DNA from: Vanrija pseudolonga
Taxonomy: Eukaryota; Basidiomycota; Tremellomycetes; Trichosporonales; Trichosporonaceae
Reading direction: 5' to 3'
Assembly: GCF_020906515.1 (NCBI RefSeq)
Contig: NC_085850.1
Location: 1,984,001-2,048,000, forward strand
Length of the DNA: 64,000 nucleotides
Shown here piece after piece: positions 1 to 9,233 of the stretch. Positions within the stretch are counted from its first letter, which is position 1; the number at the start of each line of letters is the position of its first letter. The position numbers and the translations under genes were made by a program. The notes under the pieces were generated by a model. It had not been told where the DNA came from, made no database searches, and was given only the letters and a program-made list of their open reading frames with translations.

Positions 1-1208
1 TTCTCATTTGTTGCGTTCTCGACCAGAGGCGGTGAGGGAGGTGGTCATGGAAACGGCCTGTGCGAGTGACTTGACAGTGACAAGATGGGTTACAGGTGGG
101 TTCGTGACCCCAGAATGTGGCGCAACTAAGCTTCTATTTGAAACGGGCCTCCGGAACTCGTGGCCGGCACGGGACCCGGGGCCGCATTTGTTGTCGCACA
201 AGTAGAGTAGGCTCAGTGCGCTTCCTCCAAGCGCTCCTCTCGTGGTCTGAAAGCATATTTGGCATGGCAGTGCCGGGCGCCGAACGGCAGTGGTACAGAC
301 GTGGGAGAGGCTGCGGAACGGTGAAGCGTGGTTACACTCCTTCTGCGCTTTGAAACGCACGAGTGCAGGCAGTGTGCGCAACTGTCTCGGCGCCGGCTCG
401 ACATTGCCTGTTGCCCGCGCGGCGCGGCACGGCGCGGCGTCCACGTCTGCTTCGGCGCGCAGAGCCTCCACCGGAGTAACAGTGCTCATCCTCCCTTGGT
501 GACGGAGAACGATGGAATGCGCTTCGTTATCAGCCCAAGCACTCTTCCGAGTCGTCTGCCTGCCTAGCACTGCCTCGGCAGCGTCCGAGCGCGGCCAGAT
601 GGCCGCAACATCGACCGCAGAGGCGCTCTCCACGGCATCCTTGAGACTGCTCCTCGTCGTCGTCCTCGTCGGTGCCGAGTTACCATTACTGAGACACCGC
701 CGTGTGGCTGTTAATAGCACCGGTTATGGCGGGAAGACAGAAGAGCCATGCCATTGAGTCAGTAGAACGGGCAGAAGAGTGATGCCACCGAGGCATCGGT
801 ACCTCGCCACACTGCCACCGACGACTTCGCACCGCGGTGGAGGTACCGATCCAGCGGTGCAGAGTGCAACCGATCAGACCGCCAATGGGGATCGCGGGGT
901 CAATGGCCGCTGGCCGCTGCGATGATATCGCTGATATCGCCTTGGTCGTCGAGGAGACAAACCGGGTCCAGATCCGGGACATGGGGGACCGCTTGACGAC
1001 GATCTCAGCCCGGTTGTCCAGTCGCCCCACGACAGCGACGAAGCAAAGCTGGAGCCAGCAGCGCGACGCACGTTGTCACCACAGCAATGTACACTGCCCC
1101 TCGATGCTGAGATGGTGCCACGCCTTGGTTCTTTAGTACGCCTCGGCCGGAGCCACGCCACGGTCAGAAGTCTACAGTTGCATGCCAATTGCTCTATGCC
1201 CTCGGCGG
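1..1208. other. Intergenic, no supported gene
   Basis: No open frame here has a recognisable domain, signal peptide or plausible exon structure. The frames on both strands are arginine- and serine-rich products of GC-rich DNA. The stretch is probably the 3' flank of the lectin gene plus unannotated intergenic DNA. Confidence 0.5.
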
Positions 1209-1884
1209 TCACTGCTGAGGAGGGGTGAGAGGCTTGCCAGCCTGTTCCAGTGCGACGGATTTGAAGAGCTGGTTTGGTCCCTGGGTGCACTTCCACACTT
1301 GGAGCTGGTTGCCATTGTAGAATCCGCCGTCCGTGACGTCGAGGCAGAGGTCTGAGCGCGTTAGCCATTGTTCATGGGGCGCGATGCCGTCTTCCTCTGT
1401 CCAACACGCACCATAGTCCTTGAGCTTGAGGTAGTTGTACGGCCCCCACCTAGTCTGCACCCACTCCCAGTTTTGCTGTGGGAGGATGTTGGGGGAGGGG
1501 TTCCAGTAGTAGTACTGCCAGAAGTGGACCTTGGAGCCGTTTTGAGGGTTGAGGCCGGCGTCGAGAACGAACCACCAGCTCTTGGTGGAGTGGATTGCAC
1601 TTCCTGTTCCTTGAGTGAAGAGCTGGTTGTCGTTCGGGTACACGCATTCCCAGCTAAATAGTCGTCAGCAAGAGTGGGGCAACAGGCCAATGGACCACTA
1701 ACAGCTGAGCAGCCGTGCCGTTGGCCACGACACCATCGCGCAGGTCAAGACAGAAGTTGCCGCCGTTGATCGTCTGGAAGTGGCTGTAGATTTCGGGTGC
1801 GCCAGCACGCTCGACCGGCGCTGGTGCGGCAAGCGCGGTGGTAGCGGCCAGGAGGGAGATGATAGCAGTCTTGAGAGCGAACAT
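1209..1884 (-). CDS. Secreted ricin-B-type beta-trefoil lectin-like protein
   Basis: A 208-residue protein from two exons (1884-1703 and 1653-1209). The 49-base intron has a GTTAGT donor and TTTAG acceptor and rejoins the frame at AQLWECVYPND. Residues 1-19 form a classic signal peptide (MFALKTAIISLLAATTALA). The mature part has trefoil features: FQTINGGNFCLDLRDG near the start, LCLDVTDGGFYNGNQLQVW near the end (a Q-x-W repeat), paired cysteines and many aromatics. Ricin-B folds bind sugars, so an extracellular carbohydrate-binding role is likely. No enzymatic domain is attached; one trefoil is essentially the whole protein. I chose the ATG at 1884 because the signal peptide begins there; an in-frame ATG at 1938 would bury it. 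A TATA-like TACTTAAA lies about 44 bases upstream (1928-1935). Confidence 0.8.
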
Positions 1885-2542
1885 TGTTGTCGGTGGAAGT
1901 GGGCCGGCACAAGTCAGGCCGCCGCGCTTTAAGTACACGCGGTGAGGAGGACGCGACGGCGCGAGTCTCGCATCCGCTCGATATCATTCGCTCTCCGACG
2001 GATGTTGTGTTTACATCGTACCTCGTCAGTCAGCGATGAAGGCACAGGCGTGACCCGCTCTCCTCCCCGCCAGGTTCGAGTCTCGGCGCAGAGTGTGGTG
2101 CTTGACGATGGCCGCCGTTGCCGTCGGCGACGGCCCCATTCTCCCCAGACGGAGCGTGTTTGGGTCGTGCCTCGCCCAGAAAAGCAGGGATAACGCCCGA
2201 TGCGACGCGTCGCAACTTGTGCGGGTTATCAGTTCCGCAACTCAAACAGGCCAGGAGATTCCAGGAAACGCGTGCTCCAGGGCCGTGTTTGGCTGGACCT
2301 TGCGATCAAGTTGATCGTCACGACATGTGGCAACGACCTGCACACGTGTCCGGGGCGAGTCCGCTCCTTGCACTCGCGCACCCGCGCCGCGACGCGTCTA
2401 ACACGCCAGTAACCACTGACATCTATGCACATATGTACAAACACCTTGGGCAGGCTTTCATGTCCTTGCCTCGACCAGCGGGCGATACTATATACTGCGA
2501 GCGACAGGCGAAATCTATACACAACCAACAGCAGGCTGCAAC
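1885..2542. other. Intergenic between lectin and ferric reductase genes
   Basis: Holds the lectin promoter on its left and the 3' end of the reductase gene on its right. A TTCGAGTC stretch near 2075 resembles a tRNA T-loop, but no matching acceptor or anticodon arm can be folded around it. No coding signal is seen. Confidence 0.5.
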
Positions 2543-4498
2543 CTACCAGCCAAAGGTCTCCGAGTAGAACGTGACTGGGTTCTGGCCGCGGAGGACGGCG
2601 ACCGACGAGTTAACCTTGCACACGGCGCGGCGGGTGTCGAGTGCGAGCGAGGTGGGACCACAGACAGCGACGTGGACGCCGGCAGCGTCGACAGCCGACG
2701 CGTCGACGTCCTCACGGAGGATGTGCTCGAGGTGGCTGCGGCCGTTGTGGAAGTGCGCGACGGTAGCAGCCGCGGCGTTCAGACCCGCGGCAAGCATGAG
2801 CTTGTCAGAGGCGCTGGGCTTCTCTTCTTCCTGGTCAACGCCGGTGCTCGAGCCCGAAGGGGACGTGGTGGCGGGCGAGTCGGTCGCGTCAGGGGCAGGG
2901 TCTCTGTCGGCCGTGTGTCCCTTCTCCTCGGGCTCGCCGGAGGCCTCAGAACGGGTAATGTAGAAGTCGATGGAGACGGACACGCCGCCGGCGCCGGCAG
3001 CGATCGCGTCGTTGAGGAGGGGGGCAATCCAGCGCGCGTGGGACGCATCGCGGACGTTCCACACCAGGCGGACGTGGGACACGGCCGTCTTGCCCTCGCG
3101 GCCAGCCTTGATGATGGACAGCAGATGCGACAGGGCAAAGGTCACGCCGGTGCCGCCGGCGACGAGGAGCACCGAGTCGTAGTGGTTCATGTCGTGGCTG
3201 ATTCCGTACGGGCCCTCGACGTACGTGTTTATGCTGGTGGACACGTCATCGGCGAGCTTGTTGACCAGGCGGCGGGTAAAGCCGTTCTGCGCACGGAGGA
3301 GGAACACGGCGTTGCCGGTGCCGTCCGGGACATTGGCAATGGTGAAGGGGTGCTGCTCGTAGCGCAGCCCGGCGACCTGGGGCATGGTGAGGAACGCGTG
3401 CTGGCCCGGGCTCCAGCGCAGCAGGGGGCGGTTGACGGTGACGCGGAGGACGTCGGTGTCGACGAGCTCGATCGTCGAGTTGCTGCGGAACCACAGCTTG
3501 TTGACGAGCACGAGGCGCGCAAAGCCGACGAAGCGGTCGAGGCCCCAGAGGAAGAGACCAGGCCACACCCAGTAGTTGTAGGGCTCGTAGTGGTGGTAGA
3601 CTGCAACGAGGAACATGAGGACGAACACGATGTGGATGAAGAGGAAGGCCTCGTACGCGACGCGGCGCACGATGGCGAACGACGTCAGGAAGACAACAAG
3701 CAGGCACGAGCCGGCGCTCACGCCCCACTTGAACACGTCCGAGTGGATATTGTTGTCCGTTGGCAGGCCTCTGTGCGCCCAAGTGAGCGCGTGCAGCGCG
3801 ACGCTGAGCACCATGACGCGCGCGGCGGTGCGGTGCAGGAAGTTGAGCTTCTCGTAGCCGATGCCCGTGAGGTATGACAGGACGTTGTTACGTGATGCGA
3901 GGCCTACGACGAGGGGGATCTGAGACATGGACTGGGGGGTGGTCAGCCTGCCGCCACACACACTCAGCCACCGCCCATTCGACGGGAAACTCACAATCAG
4001 GCCCATGGGGTTGGCGATATCCAGCGGGAGGTTTCTGAAGATGCTCCCCCAGAAGCCGAAGCCGAGGCAGACGCCAATGTACGCGATGGTCCAGAAGGCC
4101 TCGGCGAGCGTGGTGCGCTGGTAGAGGTAGAGGGGGAGAACGCGGACGTACGCCGCGTTGTCGTACAGCGCCTTGAGGGCGCGCGGCGCGGTGGTGAGGC
4201 CGCCAGCCTTGGTGGTGCCGTAGGTCGGCGTGGCGCCGGCCTTGCGCTTCGCGGCGACGCGGCGGCGGATGACGAGCGCGCGGAGCAGGCCGAGGACGTA
4301 GACGGCCGACAGGGCGAAGACGACCCCGGCGATCACGTACCACTTGTAGATAGCGCCATCAATCCTGTGGGCTGTGCGCTGGAGCTTCTGCGCCTTGGTG
4401 AGTGCTGTTGTGGTGGTCTTGGCTGCGCTGGCGGTCGCGTTCTTGACGGCGGTACCGGTGGCCGCTACCGTTGCGTTTGCGCGGGCGTAGAGTGACAT
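2543..4498 (-). CDS. Ferric/cupric reductase transmembrane component (FRE/NOX family)
   Basis: A 630-residue plasma-membrane flavocytochrome predicted to pass electrons from NADPH through FAD and two haems to extracellular Fe3+ or Cu2+. One membrane span follows the N-terminal Thr/Ala-rich segment (YKWYVIAGVVFALSAVYVLG). The haem-ligand histidines sit in FLHRTAARVMVLSVALHALTW and in the FLFIHIVFVLMFLVAVYHHY span. HPFTIANVP is the FAD motif, LLVAGGTGVTFALSHLL the NADPH site, and CGPTS lies near the C-terminus. An acidic Ser/Pro-rich insert of about 50 residues (EPEEKGHTADRDPAPD region) splits the NADPH domain. The intron at 3932-3994 is 63 bases, divisible by three and free of stops, so the frame reads straight through if it is retained. 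The ATG at 4498 is preferred to the upstream in-frame ATG at 4687, whose extra 63 residues look like leader translation. The metal preference is not readable from sequence. Confidence 0.9.
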   Translation of the reverse strand: MSLYARANATVAATGTAVKNATASAAKTTTTALTKAQKLQRTAHRIDGAIYKWYVIAGVVFALSAVYVLGLLRALVIRRRVAAKRKAGATPTYGTTKAGGLTTAPRALKALYDNAAYVRVLPLYLYQRTTLAEAFWTIAYIGVCLGFGFWGSIFRNLPLDIANPMGLIVSFPSNGRWLSVCGGRLTTPQSMSQIPLVVGLASRNNVLSYLTGIGYEKLNFLHRTAARVMVLSVALHALTWAHRGLPTDNNIHSDVFKWGVSAGSCLLVVFLTSFAIVRRVAYEAFLFIHIVFVLMFLVAVYHHYEPYNYWVWPGLFLWGLDRFVGFARLVLVNKLWFRSNSTIELVDTDVLRVTVNRPLLRWSPGQHAFLTMPQVAGLRYEQHPFTIANVPDGTGNAVFLLRAQNGFTRRLVNKLADDVSTSINTYVEGPYGISHDMNHYDSVLLVAGGTGVTFALSHLLSIIKAGREGKTAVSHVRLVWNVRDASHARWIAPLLNDAIAAGAGGVSVSIDFYITRSEASGEPEEKGHTADRDPAPDATDSPATTSPSGSSTGVDQEEEKPSASDKLMLAAGLNAAAATVAHFHNGRSHLEHILREDVDASAVDAAGVHVAVCGPTSLALDTRRAVCKVNSSVAVLRGQNPVTFYSETFGW

Positions 4499-5749
4499 GG
4501 CGGCTGGGGAGGACGAGAGAGGCGGGTTATGTATGTAATGCTGGGGGCGCTGCTGCTCTCTACGTGTGAATGGCGACAGTGGTTGCTGTGCGCTGAGTGT
4601 GCTGGCCGTGAGAGGATGGGTACGCCACAGCGTGCTGTGGGATGGCGGTGTGTGTGCTGGCTTGGCTTGCTTTATGAGTGTGCACACGGCCTCCTTGGTC
4701 GGGGTCGGCCTGGTCGTCGTCGGGAAGGATGCTGTCTCTAAACGGCGCAGTCAGTTACTGAGGCCTTTTGTCGCGCAGCAGCAGGCTTTAACTCTTTATC
4801 AGCGACCGTGGGCCAGTCCAGACTTTTCTACACTAGCCCCACCCCCGCCCCCGTCGTCACGGCCGACACGGAGAGGAACCGCAGTGGAGGCACAGCACAC
4901 ACCAACGTTCGGTTCGGCGTCCTGATCTGTCGGCGCGGTCCGTCAGGTGGACGGAGCGGCTGCCGAACTCACACACTCCATCCCCCGCGCCACCATTCGC
5001 CAGCGCACCGCACGCCCGACAGCAGGCTAATTCGAGCCGCGCCAAGCAGACGCAAACGGCACACAGAGGGCCGTCTGGGGATGCTGGCCCACGTTTAATG
5101 TGGAGACCGACGGCTGGCTGCCGTGTGGGCAGGTTTGTGGCCAGCCATCCCTGCGCCACGACAGCCAGTAGCATCTCGCCAATTCCCTTTTCGGCCGCAG
5201 TCACTCGCCGACGTCCCTTTTTATCAGATAAAATGGCATTGGGACGTGCTCAGGAACACGCTAATGGCCGAACATGGTGTCGGTTTTCCCACCGACGCAG
5301 CCCAATGGAGGGCACAAGGTTTGTGGAGCAGAACGAGCGACCCTCCCTCCCTCTGCAGTGCCTCGGCTGCGTCCTCACACACACCATCTGTGTCCAGCGG
5401 CACGGTCCCCGCCACACCGAGCCCGATTCCCCGATGCCTCCTCCCCCGCCCCCCAGTTGCACCTCCTATGTACTGATGCATCCAGTTTGTCGCCAGTTGC
5501 GATAATCAATGTACATCTGCACGGTCGGAGGTCGGTGTGCGCGCGATCCGCAGCGCCAAACTGCGCTCCGCAGCGCCATGTCTCACCAGGCGTAGGTTCA
5601 CTCCACTGCGCCAAAGGCCAAAACTTCGCTTGCCTTTAGGTTGGCTCAGGCTGCGCTCACGTGCCCAAACCCCGCTTGGTGTATTTCACGACCGCGACGA
5701 TCCTTCGGCCGATGTCAGTAAGGCTAACAGCACCAACAACTCAGTCCAC
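4499..5749. other. Intergenic upstream of the ferric reductase gene
   Basis: 1.25 kb between two genes on the same strand. It should contain the reductase promoter and the 3' flank of the SQS1-like gene. Open frames on either strand are short, low-complexity and without domains. No clear iron-responsive GATA array was identified by eye. Confidence 0.5.
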
Positions 5750-8700
5750 TCACGGCGCGTCTAGGCCACCCGTGCGGCCGATGAGACCTCCCTCGCTCCA
5801 CCTGAAATAGCGTTAGCTCTGCTGTACTCCGAAGCAGCATGACGCCATCTGTGACGTACCCCATCTTCGACAGCAGCTGATGGCCGATGTTGTCCTCGCC
5901 AATCTTGTCTGCGCCCTCGCCCACGAGCTCGCCTTCGCGTGCGCGAGTTGAGGCACCACCGCGCGCAGCCGCAGACGGGCCCTTGCGCCCGTCCTTACTC
6001 TTGCGCGCATACAGCGCCTTGTAGAAGGCGCCGCCGTTCTGGTTGCTGGCGGAGATGAGCCGCTCGAGCTTGTCCTCGTCACGCAGGCCGGAACGGGCGA
6101 GCTTGATAAGCACACTGGGGTCAGCTGGGCTACCAATCCTGTACTCACGGGAAACGTGCCAGCCCTTTGCCTCTCGACTTGGACTTGAGGTCGTAGCACT
6201 CGGCCAACATGTGCACCTTCTTCCGTGCCTCCTTGTCCATGGGCGGCAGGGTGAGAGTCGTCTTGGTCGCGTCCGCCATGAACTCCTCCACCTGGGCGTT
6301 GACCTGCTCCAGCGTCTGCGGGAGGAGCAGAGCCCGCCCCTTACGGCCGTTGATCCTCGCGACGCCCCAGCCATCGTCCTCGTCGGATGTAATGTCGAAC
6401 AGCTCGGCAACTTCTGCAGCCGAGGCGGGGATAAGGTGCGCAGACATGGCCGCTGCGGCCTTGCCCTGCAGCTTGGATGCCTTCTTGCCTTTCTTGCCGC
6501 CCTTGTGTGCGCCAGGGTAGGGGTTGAGCAGGGCTTCGAGTCGCGCCGCCTCGCGCGCGCGCTTCTTCTCCGCCTTCTTCTGCCGGTCGCGCTCCCACTG
6601 GTCAAGAAGCTGGGGCGGGACATGGGCGCCGTTCTTGTCCTTCTTTGCGGGGGCTATTTGTCAGCTAAGCGCAAACCAAATGTCTCACCAATAGGCAGGT
6701 CGCGGTCGAACGAGCCGCTGACGACCGCCTTGAAGATCTTGTTCCGATCCTTGCGACTGGCGGACATGGCCCCGCCGTCCAGCGCAGTGTCCATGCTGTC
6801 GGCGAACCAGGCCGCCTCGTCCTCCTCTTCCCATGCATTCTGGCCCCTGTAGCGCTCGATCGCCGCGTCGTCGTCGCTGCTGTCGTCGTCGGGGCTCTCG
6901 TCGTACGCCGCTTGCAGCTGAGCAAAGTCATCCCCGTCGTCGTCGTCGTCGTCCTCATCCTCCGAGTCATCCTCCTCCGATCCAGAGTCGTAGAGATCTG
7001 CATCGGCAAACACGGCCTGGTGGTGTCAGCCGTGCCCTCCAAGCCCCCACTCACTTTGCCCTTGCCCTTGCCCTCCGAGCCAGACCACTCCTCGCTGTCC
7101 TCCTCATCGTCATGCTCCATCATATCCATGACGTCGCGGTCGCCCTCGATCTGCACCATGCCGGCAATGAAGCGCGTCAGGTCCTCGTCGTTGAGCTCGG
7201 GGTCGACCTCGTCCTCGAGGTCGGTGCCGGCGAGCGTGCGGCCGAGGTGGGTCACCACCTCGTCGTCCGGCACGATGCCCAGAATCCGGCGCGGTGGCGG
7301 GCCATCGCTTCCCCAATCAATGTCCGAGTCGTCGCGCGGCGCAAGTTCGCCGCCGCCGCTCCGCCGGCCGCCCTTCTGCTTCCGCTTGTTACGCGCGCGC
7401 TTCTCGCGCTTGGCCGCTTTCCGGTCCTTGCGGTTGAGTCTGACCCGCGGGTCGACGTACACGTCGCGTAGCTCAAACGCTGTAGCGGGTGCGCGGGAAG
7501 TAGATGCCGACGCGACGGGGTCCGAGATGATCTTGGGGCGGAAGATGATGTCCTCGGCGGTCGAGTTCTGCTTGGCAAGCGCGGGTCGTGTACCGAGGGT
7601 TTGGGACGGGGCGTCGTACAGCGGCGCAGACGCCGAAGGGTTCGAGTCAGCCGCCGTGTCGACGAAGAAGAGGGCCGCGTCGTCGATCTCGATATCGGCT
7701 GGGGGCGAATCGGAGCCGGTGTAGTCCTCGTCGACCGAGTCCTCGCTTTCTGACTCGCCAGCATAGCGGTCGGCGAGGGCGGTGAAGTCGTCGTGGGCGT
7801 CGGCACCGGCGTTGTCCTCGGCGTCCTCCTCGTCGTCAATCTCGACATCCTCATCCTCCTCCGCCTCAGCGTCCACGGCGATCGGTCCGGCCTCCGCTAG
7901 TGCCATAGCGGGCTCGAGTGGGGTGATGTCCACAGTGACGGCCTCGGCAACCACCGCCTCGACAGTCACCGCTTCGACAGCGATAGCCTCAGCAGCGACG
8001 GCTTCGCCAGCCACAGCCTGAACGACCGTCGTCTCGACCGTCGTAACCTCGACGCCGAGCACTTCCTCGACGCTCTCCTCGTCCTCGACATCGGCGGCGC
8101 CCCAGATAATCTCCTGCACCTCGTCCTCGCCGACGGTGCCGTCAAGCTGCACCTCGAGCTCGTCGCGGAGGTGGAGCATCTGCGGCGCGCTGGGATCAGA
8201 GAGGGGGTATCGCTCGACGCGTAGCGTGTCTGGGTCACTGTCAGCCAACTGCTCTCCGTCCCGCCCATCTCCAACTCACCACCATCGCGCTTCACAACGT
8301 CCACCTCGCCGTCTTTGAACAGCTCGCCCGCCTTGACGAACAGCGGCGCGCCGTGCCCGCCCCAGAAGACGACGCCCGAGCTGTCGACCCGCTGGGGCGT
8401 CATGACGCCCGGCGTGCGGCGCGAGCCCACCCCGAGCCGCGAGCCCGCGCCGACATGGTACCCCAGCCCGCCGGTCGCGGGGGTGCGTGAGCCGCTCGGC
8501 GCCGCGTCCGTGTCCGTGCCTTCGGGCGTATCTCTTGCTGGGCGGGGCTTGAAGCCTCCTCGACCTCGACCGCGCCCTCTACTGCCCTCGCCGAACGGCT
8601 GGACGGCCATTTCTGTGGTGGGTCAGCTTGGAAACGGAGATGTAGACCCACGGTCAAAGCGCTTGTACGTCTGGCTGTTGAGCTGGCTGTAGTCGATCGA

Positions 8701-8922
8701 CATGTTGGTGTAGTCGGCGCCGAAGTGGCCCCCGCGAATCCCGCCACGACCGCCTCCTCGGCCTCCTCCTCCTCCTCCTCCCCGCCCACCACCGCCGCCC
8801 CTACCTCCTCCTCCTCCGCGCCCGCCGCCACCGGGGCCGCCGCGGCTCGCACCGCGTCCCCGACCCCGCCCTCGACTGGGCCCGGGGGAGTTGAGAAAGT
8901 CGCCAAAGGCCTGGCGAGGCAT
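5750..8922 (-). CDS. SQS1: SQS1-like R3H/G-patch pre-mRNA splicing factor
   Basis: A 972-residue protein from seven exons with introns at 8613-8651, 8230-8279, 7017-7054, 6654-6688, 6115-6148 and 5802-5859. From the N-terminus: an RGG/GGGRGG-rich region (residues about 15-70), a second RGRGRGG patch, a long acidic region with Val/Ala/Glu repeats, a basic KDRKAAKREKRARNKRKQK cluster, a second Asp/Glu run, an R3H domain (THLTLPPMDKEARKKVHML-type segment followed by LKSKSRGKGLARFPV) and a C-terminal G-patch (GHQLLSKMGWSEGGLIGRTG). The G-patch is complete only when the last intron is removed, which fixes the stop at 5750-5752. R3H binds single-stranded nucleic acid, and G-patches activate DEAH helicases; yeast Sqs1/Pfa1 works with Prp43 in splicing and ribosome biogenesis. 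A nuclear role is therefore likely. Several introns are only 34-39 bases. Confidence 0.88.
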
Positions 8923-9233
8923 ATTGTGTCGGTGTTCTAGTGATTTATGTGTCGATGCGATGCGATGCGATACGATATGATTCTATGCTGATATGCTGAG
9001 ATGAGACGCGCAAGATGGTATCGACAGTCGTTATCGACCCCGCGACCGCGTCGAAATGTCGGTTTTGGTGGCAACAAACGTGGGCCGAAGCCGGCGGAGA
9101 TGGCCGAGTCTCCGCCTTCGGCTCCGGCCAGAGGCTCCTCTCGAGTCCAGTCCTCGGTTGCACGTCTTGCTCGTGTTTACAAAATACAGTGCAATTATTG
9201 TCACTAAATACAACAAGCCGCCTCTACAAAACG
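8923..9233. other. Short intergenic spacer with GATGC repeats
   Basis: 311 bases between the SQS1-like start codon and the stop of the transcription-factor gene. It contains a degenerate GATGC/GATAC run (about 8951-8980). No gene is seen. Confidence 0.5.

Noticed and set aside
2060-2090. Possible tRNA end (GGTTCGAGTC)
   Set aside because: No complementary acceptor strand or anticodon arm at the right distance on either strand.
2672-3877. 401-codon plus-strand frame
   Set aside because: It is the exact antisense of the ferric reductase coding sequence and shows the Asp/Glu/His/Val bias typical of such shadows.
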